Assembly: GCF_036711975.1 (NCBI RefSeq)
Contig: NC_091971.1
Span: 12,779,501-12,843,500 of the forward strand
DNA: 64,000 nucleotides
DNA from: Onthophagus taurus
Taxonomy: Eukaryota > Arthropoda > Insecta > Coleoptera > Scarabaeidae
Direction of reading: 5' to 3'
In this document: one piece after another, positions 46,601 through 57,314 of the stretch
How positions within the stretch are numbered: the stretch's first letter is position 1
Layout: every line of letters begins with the position of its first letter
Notes under the pieces: generated by a model
Seen by the model: only the letters and a program-made list of their open reading frames with translations
The model's database searches: none
What the model was told of the DNA's origin: nothing
Program-made: the position numbers and the translations under genes

Positions 46601-49600
46601 ATGATTCTTGAATTATCCCTAATTAATTCCTTAAATTTATTTTTTTTATTAATTTTTTTTTAAGAATTCTTTTCGGCGATTCAGCTCCATTTTTTGCATT
46701 AGTGGGCGTAAGCTTAGCTTCGGGGACCGGAATAATAACAAAAGAGGAAGAATTAGAGGGCGTTTGCTGGGAGATACGTGAAGCTGTCTCAAAGATAAAA
46801 TGGAATTATCACGACATCGATATCGACGAAAAACGATTCGAAAACGATCCCATCACTTTAAAAGACTTGGATCTTGATGAACCCATCGCTAAAGGGGCTA
46901 ACGCCGTTGTTTATAATGCAAGGATTAAAAACGAAGGGAATTGTTCCGAAATTAATGATGATAACGACGGTGAAATGATGGCAAAATATCCGTTAGCTTT
47001 GAAAATGATGTTTAATTATGATATTCAGAGTAGCGCAATGGCTATTTTGAGGGGAATGTATCGAGAAACTGTTCCAGCTAGGGTTTATTATACCAATGTT
47101 GGAGTTTCTGATTGGGAAATTGAGTAAGTTGAATGTTTTTAGTTATTTTTAAAACTTACAACGAACATAAATAATTTTTATTATGTTTAATGGTTCATGC
47201 AACATATTTATTTGGGTTCCTTCTTGAGATAAGACTTACATTGTTTCTATAAATAAAATTTTTCGATAAGATTATTTATAAAAAAAAATGTGCACAATAC
47301 CATAATTAAAAATTTTTTATAATAATATTTCTTTTTCAGTTTATCTACAAATAAACGTCATCTTCCACAACACCCAAATATTGTAGCAATGTTCTCTGTA
47401 TTTACTGATTACATCCCAGAATTACAACAAGCAAAAGGTCTTTATCCAGCTGCTTTACCAAAACGGATTTACCCCGATGGAGAAGGTCGAAATATGTCCC
47501 TTTTTTTGTTGATGAAACGTTATAATTGTAGTCTACAACAATTTTTATCTGTGTCTGATGTTTCCACTCGTACTTCAATAATTTTACTCGCCCAATTATT
47601 AGAAGGAATAGCTCATTTAACGGCTCATAACATAGCTCATCGCGATTTAAAAACAGATAACCTCCTTTTGGATACCTCCGAACCTGACGCTCCCGTTTTG
47701 GTGATAAGCGATTTTGGGTGTTGTTTAGCGGATCGTACCCACGGTTTATATCTGCCTTATACATGTCAGGACGTGGATAAAGGTGGAAATGCTGCTTTGA
47801 TGGCGCCGGAAATTGTTACTCAAACGCCGGGGACTTTTAGCGTTTTGAATTATACGAAATCGGATGTTTGGGCGGCTGGAACGATCGCCTATGAGATTTT
47901 TGGCGGGATTAATCCATTTTATGGAGGCTTTGGGTTTGAAAAATTAAAAAGTTGGAATTATAAGGATGAGGATTTGCCGGATTTACCGGAAAATGTACCT
48001 GGAATTATTAAAAGTTTAGTTAAAAATCTTTTAATGCGCAATCCAAATAAGGTATGTATAGATAAATCTCGAATTAAAGGACTTTGGATATAATGGATAA
48101 AATATTTATGTTATACTATTAATATTATATATTTAATACTATTATATGTTACTGCTTATAATACATAGAGATGATAGAGGGGTTTTTTAGTTGTTATTCA
48201 GCGTTAGATTGTTTTGTATATTTTTATTAAAAGTATTAATCCGTTATATCGAGGTTTTTTAAAATGTTAATGTTTTATGCATCACTTGACTAAGCGACAA
48301 ATGAACAATGTTCTCTGTGACTTCTCAAAATAGATAGGCTCAAACTATTGAAAATTGTTTGGTGCCTATCTATTTTTATCACAGAACACTGATAACAGCC
48401 ATCACAAGCACAGAATCCGCTTGGTCAGTCGTTTTACCATTATACAGGGTGTTTCTGTAAGTCGTGGTATAAATTTAATTACAAATACTAGAGTCAAAAT
48501 GATGTTTCATGTAAAAATTTTACACAAATAGATTAACATCCCTCATCTTATCCATTTTACAAACAAGTTTCTTAATATTTATTTTTCTTGTGTTAAAAAA
48601 GATAACATATAAAAGTCGAAATCAGATTATTAGTTAATAATTTATAGAATTAAAGTTTAAAAAGTTGTAAAATGAAATTAACCCATTTAGTCCCACTATA
48701 TTTAAAAACATAGTTTTTTATAATTTTCCTTAAGATAAGATGGAATGCAAAGTATAAAAATGTACACAGTTGTTTGAAAGAAAAATTGTTTTTGAGATAT
48801 GAGATGGTGCAAAAATGCACCACTGGTAAATAAATAGTAATACTAATACAACATAATACTAACAAGTACCAATTTTAGTATGAAGTTTAAGATAAAAAAT
48901 ATTTATACTAAAATTGGTGCAAAAACGCACCAATAGGATGAACGGTATAATAATTTATTGTGATACTTCGCAAAGCATTCTTCATGTAAATGAACGCTAA
49001 ATTTACTACACATCTTGACACACTATGTCCATTAACGACTATTTCTAGGGAATTCACCAAATAAATGCGTCTAAACTGGTTTCTGATAATACGAAAGATG
49101 ATGTAATCCTTATATCACATCAATGGTGTGTTTTGGCACCATAAAATGTTTCAAGACGTATTTTCAGAATTCATATTTTTATTTCACGTTTCAAGATGTA
49201 TATGAGGAAAATATGCACTAAAACCTTGCAAATATCAAAATTTTAAAGAATTTTATGCATTAAAAATAATTTATTTCTATTGTATATTTTGAACAGAAAT
49301 TTTCAATCGAAAAGAATTGATGCAAATATGGTTTAAATAGCAAGAATTATGAAATATTTTGATATGTATAGCCTAACAACCTTATAGTCTTATCATACAA
49401 ACAGCTAGCACCTTGAAATCTGGTAATGTATGGCTGTAAAATAATTTTAAAAACGCTGGTGCGTTTTCGCACCTGTGGGACTAAATGGGTTAAGGACGAA
49501 GCGTTACAACCCAGTAAACAAATTTGCGTTTCAGAAACATTTCTGATACATATTATTGAAACATGAAACGTTGCTTCGACATATTCTGAAACATAGATGA

Positions 49601-52600
49601 AACGTGTCTGAAACTGCTAATGTCCGACCCTTTTTATGTTTTATTGAAACGTTTCTATTGAAACGTTTCTGCAACATACAGCTGACAATTACGGTACACT
49701 ACTAAAATGTTTCATTAATGGTTTTGAATTATTTCTGTAATGTTTTGTTTACATTTACATTACATTAATAGTATGTATCATAAACATTTAAAAATAATTT
49801 CTGAAAGGTTTCGTTGACGTTTCAGGGATGTACATATGTATGTAAAGATATAATTTCGTTGAGGTGTAGCGTCTGCATCCTAGACAAGATGCTCATACAT
49901 GCTTCCTCAAAAGATATGCATATGCTGAGGAAGCATTTCTGAGCATACCACCCAGGGCGCAGACGGTGGACGCTGCAACAAAATCATACCTTAAGGTAGG
50001 AAAAATAATAATATAAGTACGATATGGTACGATACTTGTTACTTACCGCCTACTGTACCAAATTTCAAAATTATCAGTCAATAATTTCTACTATTCTGTT
50101 TTCTCATTGATTAGGACATATAAAGTAAGTATAATAGTAGGTATGCATTAAATATATTTAGTAAATATGTATACAAAATATATTAAAATGGTAACTAAAA
50201 TAAAATTCTTATTTGTAAACAAATTAAACATAAACATTCCAATAATTTATGTAGGTCATTTAAATATAAAGTTAAATTTAGATCATATTAGTGGTATTTT
50301 TAATTATTTTTGCTTCTGTTTATATATAAAAGAATTTTTTTTCTCAAACGATACATTGTTTCAATTAATACACATATATTTGTGATGTTTCGCCAGAGAT
50401 CCCCAGCTTCTTCAGACTACAAATAAAGAATATCTATAATATATTTAATAATAATAATTATAATAATATATTTAACATTTTTTTTATCTTAGTTATTGGA
50501 GATATCACATGTTGTAAAATTCTTTTTATGAAGAGAAACTATCAGTATTACAAAATAACTTACAAAAACAGATAATATCAGATAATACAATAATACAAGT
50601 AATGTACCACAAACGATGTACAACAGTCGTGGAATTGTTTATTTTTCTTGATAAAAAGAATTTTACAACATGTGGTCTCACTTATAACAATAAGACTTTT
50701 ACAAAATAAATAGGTCTTCTTTACTTGTAGTCTGAAGAAGCTGGGGATCTCTTTCATCATCTTTTTATGATTGTTCAAGACTAAGAAATTTAACTAAAAT
50801 TTAAATAACCTACATAAAACTAAAACATAAAAGTACAAAACTACATAAAATATACATATATGGAGAAATGGCAACACAAAATCTTGCACTACGTTTTCAG
50901 TATTGCGACGAGTAAACGAAAGAAAGAATACTAAAAGAAAATAACAATATTCTTTATTATCTCATCTGCGGTTTCCTTATTTCGCCTATTATAACGTAAA
51001 TTCGCTTGTCGTAACCAATTGCTTACTACCACTTCATATTCTTTATCAGTTAAATGGAAGCTCTTCCTAACTGTCACTAAAATGTATGTTTAAATTAGAA
51101 TTCGGTCTTGGAAAAAGTTTTAAACTCGGTTAAGGAATAACTTTATGTCAATATAATATTCTTCGGCTAAATTCAATCACAAGATTTAAGTCACCATTTT
51201 AAACAAGAATGTTTTTAGATAAATTTTAAAATAACTAAACCTAGTTGTGATATATAAAAAAACTTATACGAAACTTACCTGCGCCATTCTAACCCAATAT
51301 TCGAGCCGCAGAACAGATATATAGAAAACGATTCGAAGAAACTGAGAACAGAACTGAACAGAACAAAACACACAATAGAACAAGTCGTGACAAGACGCTG
51401 ATGAGTAACCGCGTCCTGGAACATGCGCATACGTTCACAGGCGCTGATGAAGATATTCAGACATGTTTCAGAGACATTTGTAGAGAAATGTTTCAAATGA
51501 AATGTTTCTGCTACATATTTTAATGATATTTCATAAATATTCCTACTGAAATATATTTGATACATATCTTTAGATACGTTTCGTAACAATCGTATCTGTC
51601 ACGTATATGAAACGTAGTTGTAAAATGTTTCATTTAATTCATTGTACGTTAAAATTGAAATGTTTCACAGATGTTTCTTGTTTACTGGGAAGTTTACAGG
51701 TTAAAATTTAAGAACGCTTTCTTTTGACAAAAGAAATATTCAAGAATCATCATGTGGCTTAAAAATCCCGAAACAACACGTTAAAAATGAAAAGAAAGTG
51801 CGGAAAAGTGACTAACACTAGATTAACTTCAATTATAAAACTTCTAGTATATGATAACTAACTTTAGGTTTAAAATGTCAACCTCAATTTTGACATATTT
51901 GTAATCTTTATTAAAAATCCTTTAAAATGAGTACAAACATGACATATTTATCTTCAATATTAATGAAAAATATTAATGATTTAAACTTTAATTTTGTAAA
52001 TTAGTAACTAATAATCTGATTTCGACTATATTTGTCATCTTCATTAAAAATCCTTTAAAATGAGTACAAACACGACATATTTATCTTCAATATTAATGAA
52101 GTTATGGTCAACTTCCGGTTAAGAATGTCAATGTCATTTTGACATATTCTTAATTTTTATAAAATGTCTTAATATTTGTCACAAAAACAAAAATATAATA
52201 AAAAAAATCAAAAATTAAGGTTGGTATTAATATTTAAAAATTAAATTGCTATCTTCATTGTTGCTAACTTCGGGTTTAATGTTTTTTATTCTAACTTTTT
52301 TGTTTTTTGAGACAGGTGCGCCATCTTTGGAGTCATTTTAAAGGTTTTTTAATGAAGATGACAAATATGTCAAAATTGACGTTGACGTTTCAAACCGGAA
52401 GTGATTGTATCTTCATTAATATCAAAGTTAAATATGTCGAGTTTGGACTCATTTTAAAGGACTTTTTATGAAGTTGACAAATATGTCAAAATTAAAAGTT
52501 GAAAGTTCGAATTTTTTGGTTTTTTGAGATAATTGCGTCATGTTTGGACTCACTTTAAAGGTTATTTTATGAAAATTACGAATATAATAATAAAATTAAA

Positions 52601-53196
52601 GTTGACATTGACAATTTAATATTTTTTTCACGACTAAACACGAATGTTTCTAGTTTTAGTTCAATATAAAACCACTGCCACTAGAACTAACACTAGACTG
52701 AGTGATATTTTAGGTCTTTTGGTATTCTGCATCTTATCTAAGATAAGTCGCTTAGTCAAGCGATGTATAACGCTTTCCAATTAATTGTAATTTTTCATTA
52801 TTTATATATATTTTTTTTAATTAGCGTTTAGATCCTGAAATAGCAAGTAATGTGTGTCAATTATTTTTATGGGCTCCAAGTAGCTGGATGAAATCAGGAC
52901 GCACTAAAATACCAACAAGTGCTGAGGTAAACACTATAAATAATCGATTTAAAACAAGATATAAGTTTTTGTTTTAATTTTAGATTTTAGAATGGTTATT
53001 ATGTATGACAACGAAAGTTTTGTGTGAGGGTCGATGTAATTCTCCACTAAACAGAACCGTCCCTCAAGAAACGAGCGCTATTTATAAAGTTGGAAGGCGA
53101 ACTTATCCCGAGTACTTATTAATTTCGAGCTTTTTATGTAGAGCTAAACTTTCTAATATCAAATCTGCTTTATCCTGGATACAGAATAATGTTTGA
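43673..53196 (+). CDS. PINK1: PINK1 ubiquitin/Parkin kinase, mitochondrial
   Basis: Five exons: 43673-43956, 46665-47123, 47340-48051, 52825-52926 and 52984-53196. They join in frame to 589 residues. The N-terminus is a basic targeting sequence ([20 protein letters not shown]). A membrane segment spans residues about 96-119 ([20 protein letters not shown]). The kinase domain has glycine loop [13 protein letters not shown] lysine K208 in ALKMM, HRD aspartate D350 in [13 protein letters not shown] aspartate D372 in ISDFGCC and APE in LMAPEIV. S217 aligns by spacing with the activating Ser205 of Tribolium PINK1 (human Ser228). The C-terminal extension is encoded by the last two exons. On damaged mitochondria PINK1 phosphorylates ubiquitin and Parkin at Ser65. 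Every catalytic residue looked for is present. Introns 1 (2.7 kb) and 3 (4.8 kb) contain repeats. AATAAAG near 53493 could end the transcript. Confidence 0.96.
43957..46190. other. PINK1 intron 1, unique part
   Basis: AT-rich intron sequence with no gene. A short (AACCC)n-type stretch, CCAACCCAACCCAACCC and onward, lies at about 45911-45938. The remainder of the intron (46191-46450) holds one copy of the 46-nt hairpin repeat. Confidence 0.4.
46191..46455. repeat. Hairpin repeat copy in PINK1 intron 1
   Basis: One full 46-nt hairpin at 46204-46249, in the orientation opposite to the first array, with an inner stem CGTCTT/AAGACG. It is followed by CTAGAACTAACACTAGACC-type repeats and the segment TTGTTATTCAGCGCTAAATT, also present near 1713 and 48192. 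It ends about 210 bp before exon 2. Confidence 0.8.
48059..48262. mobile_element. Small Tigger-like MITE next to a PINK1 splice donor
   Basis: The left end includes CGAATTAAAGGACTTTGGATA and the right end ATTAATCCGTTATATCGAGG, matching (with decay) the ends of the element at 26752-30329. Inside are GTTGTTATTCAGCGTTAGATT and TATATTTTTATTAAAAG. About 200 bp. It begins within about 8 bases of the exon-3 donor (exon end 48051). Confidence 0.65.
48681..49489. mobile_element. Non-autonomous piggyBac-like element (809 bp)
   Basis: TTAA at 48677-48680 and 49490-49493 flank inverted ends CCCATTTAGTCCCA and TGGGACTAAATGGG. TTAA targets and CCC..GGG ends are diagnostic of piggyBac. The inside has several short palindromes pairing GGTGC with GCACC (near 48806, 48913 and 49458). 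No transposase. It lies in PINK1 intron 3. Confidence 0.85.
49858..49979. other. 122-nt imperfect hairpin, candidate small-RNA precursor or micro-MITE
   Basis: The outer arms start GTTG and end CAAC. Paired blocks inward are CGTCTGC/GCAGACG, ATGCTCA/TGAGCAT and ATGCTTCCTCA/TGAGGAAGCAT, with small internal loops. The terminal loop is about 16 nt (AAAGATATGCATATGC). Composition is GC-richer than its surroundings. Such a fold could be a microRNA-type precursor or a tiny inverted-repeat element; sequence alone does not decide. Confidence 0.6.
50397..50750. mobile_element. Foldback MITE (354 bp)
   Basis: AGATCCCCAGCTTCTTCAGA at 50397 is inverted at 50725-50750 (TCTGAAGAAGCTGGGGATCT). The inverted relation continues inside (ACATGTTGTAAAATTCTTTT against AAAAGAATTTTACAACATGT). 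AT-rich loop, no gene. Confidence 0.8.
51690..52820. repeat. Dispersed repeat with ACTTCCGGT subrepeats in PINK1 intron 3
   Basis: About 51840-52260 repeats sequence found at 4020-4430, including AAATGTCAACCTCAATTTTGA, TTCAATATTAATGAAGTTATGG and AAAATTAAGGTTGGTATTAA. At 52300-52620 a related piece lies in opposite orientation (CATTTTAAAGG, GTTGACGTTTCAAACCGGAAG). A short ttctag fragment sits at 52635-52700. Exon 4 of PINK1 follows at 52825. Confidence 0.7.
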
Positions 53197-53593
53197 TTTG
53201 AAACAGTTAATAAATTTGAAAGTAATAAAATTATAAGTTAAAGGATTTAATTTTGTAATAAACAAAATTATCTTGTTTAATAATTACATTATTAATTTTG
53301 TTTCTTAAGTGTTTAATTTAATCGCAAGTTATTTAAAAATCTTATTATTAAGGTTAGAAGTTAATTTCGTTGTACTGGAAGTGATGTGATATGAAAAAGA
53401 TGGTTTAAAGTATGTAAATAAATGATTTTAATCTTATCAAATAGATTATGAAAAAAGCATCTAAATAATCTGTATATTTTTGGTTGAAGTTAAAATAAAG
53501 TTTATTTGTCTAAAAAATTAAATTTTTATTTTATTTTTACTAATTGTATATTTTTTATCAATTTTTTAACAATTTTGTTCCAAAAAACTTATT
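53197..53593. other. Convergent 3' intergenic region, PINK1 / LRRC34
   Basis: About 400 bp of AT-rich DNA with AATAAAG near 53493 for PINK1. The genes converge here. No other feature. Confidence 0.45.
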
Positions 53594-54978
53594 TTAACAA
53601 ACAGGTCTCCTTGGACTACCTGGCGCGGCAGGTATTTTATCATAAAATTTAAAGTTAGTTAAGTTCCTTGGGTAACTGTATTCATCTTCAATGATATTCC
53701 GTTTAATTTTGAGTTCAACAGCACATCCATGATCCATAACACTGTATAAACGGTGCTTATAATGATCTTCTGGTACATAAGCATGATATAAAACGCCATC
53801 AACTTCGTAAATTCGAACATCAAGCCGTTCAGGATCAAATACCCCTACGCCAATCATTCTTTGCAACACCTAACATTTAATTAAATTGATTTAGTTTTTT
53901 GACTAATACTAAATTTTACCTTTAATGTAGTTTCGCCGATTTTATTTCCCCACATATAAAGCATTCTCATTTGGTATGGTTTTTTAATACTATATAATAG
54001 ATGTACTAAAGCTTTATCTTCAATACAATTCCTGGCTATATCCAAGAGTCGAATTTTCGAAAAGGGGAGGTGATGACTTAAAGCTCTACATCCGGTATCT
54101 TTTATTCTGTTTCCGCACACATTTAAACCTAATAAAGCTGGTCTTGTTCTTAACCAAATCGCAAGCAATTCCATTCCGTGATCGCCAAATTGATTGTTAC
54201 CCAAATCCAACATTACAAGTGTTTTGTTAAATTTCATTCCATAAAGCATTCTTTCAATATCATGACCATCAAATCCACATTTTTGCATGTGTAATTCATA
54301 TAAAGTTGTATTCACTTTTAACATATTTCCAAGATGTTCGGCTAAATCACCACTATCAAAGGTGTAATATAGACTACTTGGAATTATTCTGGACATATCA
54401 AAAATTCTTATGCTGGTGTTTGTTGAATAATCCGGTCTTAAAACTGTCATAAGAAAAGGAACGCTGGCCATAGTTTGATCTGTATCGCCTAAATCGAGGT
54501 GATTTATCGTATTATTTTTTTGCAACAACATTCCAACGAAACGACCCCCTTCTTTTCCTATTTTATTTCCTGTTAATCTTAAGGTTTTTAATTTTATGGT
54601 ATCCGCAACCATGTAAAGTTGTTCCACTGCCTTCCATGTTAAACTACACGAAGCCATATTTAAATGTCTCAAGTTATTCTCATTCTTAAGATACATCGTC
54701 TTGAAAAGATACATTCCTTTGTCTCCAATGTTGTTGTAACATATATCTAAATCGACTACATCAGGATGATCGTTTAAAAAATCGCAAATTGTCATCATAT
54801 CTGAACAATCCAAACGTAGTCTTTAAATGAAAATAATTAATTTTGAAAAATCAAACTTTATTTTTGCTCACCCTTTTCTTTGATCTAATTCCCTGCCTTT
54901 CAGTCTTAAAGATTTTGTGCCATCGGAGTTTTTTTCGCAAAATAATTGTAAAAAAGTTGTAGTTAATAAATTTTCCAT
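53594..54978 (-). CDS. LRRC34: Leucine-rich repeat protein 34
   Basis: Three exons, 54872-54978, 53920-54820 and 53594-53869, join in frame to 427 residues. The start is ATG 54978 (MENLLTTTFLQLFCEKN). The protein is a ribonuclease-inhibitor-type leucine-rich repeat array, with repeats of about 28 residues showing LDICYNNIGDKG, LRLTGNKIGKEGG, LDLGNNQFGDHGM, LNVCGNRIKDTG and LDIARNCIEDKA. A C-terminal tail RIYEVDGVLYHAYV matches the human LRRC34 tail (FVVDGRVYLAEV), and ML..N..L..LHM.K matches its middle. This tail is the reason for naming LRRC34 rather than any LRR protein. In mammals the protein is linked to germ and stem cells and is nucleolar. No signal peptide or membrane span, so intracellular. 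Confidence 0.85.
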
Positions 54979-55125
54979 TATAAATTTAATGGAATTTGTT
55001 TATTGATCTTATCAAAAAAATAATTTGTCGTATGTGATAAAAATGTCAATGTGACTTTGTCATTGATTTTATATCTATAGTATTTTGATTATAACATGAT
55101 CATCTTCTGAACATATTTACAATTT
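54979..55125. promoter_or_regulatory. LRRC34 upstream region
   Basis: Short AT-rich stretch before repeats begin at about 55120. It presumably holds the promoter of the minus-strand LRRC34 gene. No motif is fixed. Confidence 0.3.
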
Positions 55126-55372
55126 TTGCAGTTTCCAGCATTTTGCAAAGCGACTATGGCAGGGAATTTGCAAACAAACTTATTCATGAAGTATGGGATG
55201 AACATAAATGTTAATGGAAAAGCAAGACACAGCCAATCAAGCAAAGTTGGCTTGAAAACACATTTGCCAACAGATGCTATTATTTCAGAAATCAGTATAG
55301 AGGAAGATCGTGAAGAGTTGCTACTGTAATAAAGACATTGAACTTGAGAGAACAACTTCAGAAGAAAAGATA
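55126..55372 (+). mobile_element. Unclassified transposon fragment (copy 1)
   Basis: About 200 bp that recurs at 59735-59880 with clear similarity: CAAAGTTGGCTTGAAAACA, TTGCCAACAGATGCTAT, TATAGAGGAAGATC and GACATTGAACTTGAGAGAAC are shared with few changes. The plus strand reads SKVGLKTHLPTDAI and an acidic stretch ISIEEDREELLL. I do not recognise the family. Repetition suggests an old mobile element or a processed copy. Confidence 0.5.
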
Positions 55373-55429
55373 ATGAAAGCAATGTAGAAATAGAAAATGT
55401 GCAATTAATAACTGTTGGAACAAAAAATG

Positions 55430-56040
55430 TTGTGTTAGTTCTAGTGTAAAACTAGTACTAACACTGGACCCAGAGCTAGAAACATTCGGGTTTAGCCGCA
55501 CGTTTCTCAAAACGGCTAAACCCGAATGATTCTAGGTCTGAGTCCAGTGTTAGTTCCAGTTTTATACTAGCATTATCACTAGTACTAACACAAGACCTAG
55601 AACTAGAATCATTCGGGTTTAGCCTTCTTGAGAGACGAACGGCTAAACCCGAATGATTCTAGTTATAGGTCTTTCGAATATTTCTAGTTCTAGTGTTAGT
55701 TCTGGTTTTAGTGCAATAAAAATATGCAACATAGTGACATCTTATGCTAACCAGCGCTACTACCACTGTTACTAGAACTAACATTAGACCTAAAACTAGA
55801 ACATTCGGATTTAGCCGCACGTCTTTTAAGACGGCTAAACCCGAATGATTCTAGTTCTAGGTCTTGTGTTAAGTCTAGTGATAGTATTAGTGCAAAATTA
55901 GAACACTAGACCTACAAAGTTTCTAGTTCTAGTGTTAGTTCCAGTTTTAGTGCTAACTAGCGCAACCTACCACTGTCACTAGAACTAACATTATACCTAC
56001 ATCTAGAAACATTCAGGTTTTTAACAGTTTTCACGGCTAA
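55430..56040. repeat. Second array of 46-nt hairpins
   Basis: Full hairpins at 55483-55528, 55610-55655 and 55802-55847, each 46 nt, embedded in CTAGAACTAACACTAGACC repeats. The segment GCAATAAAAATATGCAACAT and GCTAACCAGCGCTACTACCAC also occurs in the first array (reverse orientation near 1040-1100) and near 41130. The array lies between LRRC34 and CSTF1. Confidence 0.85.
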
Positions 56041-56226
56041 ACGAAACTATCTTATTGTGTGACAAACTTTTGGAATATCCTTCCTCGTCCATTAAAAATA
56101 TTGAACCTCTCGAGTTTTAAGTATAAATACAAACGATGGAATCAATTTAGGTTTTCTGTTCATGGTGACTGGGGGAAGAACAGGCTTCACTACTTTGTGG
56201 TGTTGTCTGACCTAGCCACCTATTAG
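56041..56226 (+). mobile_element. LINE 3' end fragment
   Basis: One open stretch reads SYCVTNFWNILPRPLKILNL and SSFKYKYKRWNQFRF, ending at TAG 56224-56226. The pattern FWN.LP..L....S...FK..LK is typical of the C-terminus of LINE ORF2 proteins just after the polymerase region. Only the last 58 or so codons are present; the rest is replaced by the hairpin array. Inactive 5'-truncated copy. Confidence 0.6.
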
Positions 56227-57290
56227 CCTTTGTAGTGTTGATGTAATTTGTTTTTTTTTTGAAACTTTATACTTATTTTTTTATTATTATTACGTTTTTG
56301 TATTTTGTTTTTTTTTACTTAAACTCTACAGGATGGTTCAAGTTCGATGTCCGAATAGGCTAACTCGGAAACTATAAGAGTTAGCAAAAAAGTAGCTTAC
56401 ATGTCATGATCTTGTTTTTCGAGAAACTGCTAATGCCGAAAACCTCAAAGCGCTATCGTCTTTTGTTTTTCCCCTAGAGGCCAAAATTGGAAATATCGTA
56501 AAATCAACAAGTGTATTTATCTTGGTTATTATTGTAGGTGGAGTATTATAACTGAGACGTTATGTGGACACTTTTTTACAGAGAATATCATGACGTAGTC
56601 AAAAATAATTTTTCGGTTTTAGATTTTGAGATATCATGACAATTTTCGTTTTTTTAAATGGAAACAACCACTGATTATTCGCTTATTAAATTCGTTATTT
56701 TTTTCTGATTACAAAAATATAGGGTTTGACAGGTCTATTTCTTATTGTTTTAGAATAAAGTGAAAAATAAACTTTTTTTAGTGGCACCAAAAAAAAATAA
56801 ATTTACAGTTTCCTGTAAATTACGGAACTACAACTAAAAATTATTCTAATAAAAATTTATATAAAATTTACTTTATTTTCTAAAATGTAACATTTTAACA
56901 TGTTACACTTTTCGTAATCCAGCTTAAAAACAGGATTTTTAATTTGACACTTTAGAAAACTTTTGAATACAAACAAATTAATTTGTCATTTAATAATAAT
57001 AAAAAATGTGAAATAATGCAATCTATTCCAACTTTTGTATAAAACAAATATAAATTAAATAGTTCAACAAATATATTTGTTTTAAATATCATAAATGTTT
57101 TTTTAGTTATAATTTACAGGAAACTGTAAATTACACTAATTATAAGGGTTAAAAAAAGCATTATTATTATTATTAAATGTTTCTAGTTCTAGAAATCAGT
57201 TCTCTTGTTATAATCAAAATACTAACTTCACATAGGTAATGAAGATCTACTAAAAATAGGAAAAAACATTTTGTTTATAATAAAGATTAA
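56227..57290. repeat. Repeat debris including a small MITE at 56803-57140
   Basis: Near 56330 an ACAGGATGGTTCAAG sequence looks like the end of a TIR element without a visible partner. AATTTACAGTTTCCTGTAAATTA-type sequence near 56803 recurs inverted at about 57113-57136, bounding a ~335-bp AT-rich MITE. The terminal motif is itself palindromic (TTTACAG..CTGTAAA). No gene. Confidence 0.55.
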
Positions 57291-57314
57291 TTTTTTATTA
57301 TGGAATACATAATT

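Larger units (their letters stand above)
49510..51689. mobile_element. TIR element with CCCAGTAAACAA ends
   Basis: The left end CCCAGTAAACAAATTTGCGTTT and the right end GTTTCTTGTTTACTGGG are inverted. The first ~330 bp and last ~280 bp are crowded with GAAACATTTC, TGAAACGTTTC and related motifs in both orientations, as in elements with subterminal transposase-binding repeats. The core carries a 122-nt hairpin (49858-49979) and a foldback MITE (50397-50750). No transposase frame is recognised, and no target duplication is certain. Superfamily unknown. It lies in PINK1 intron 3. Confidence 0.6.

Noticed and set aside
47402-47764. 120-aa minus-strand frame in PINK1
   Set aside because: Shadow of the kinase exon on the opposite strand.
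50167-50385. 72-aa plus-strand frame
   Set aside because: Low-complexity AT-rich reading (Ile/Asn/Lys/Phe) inside a TIR element; no domain.
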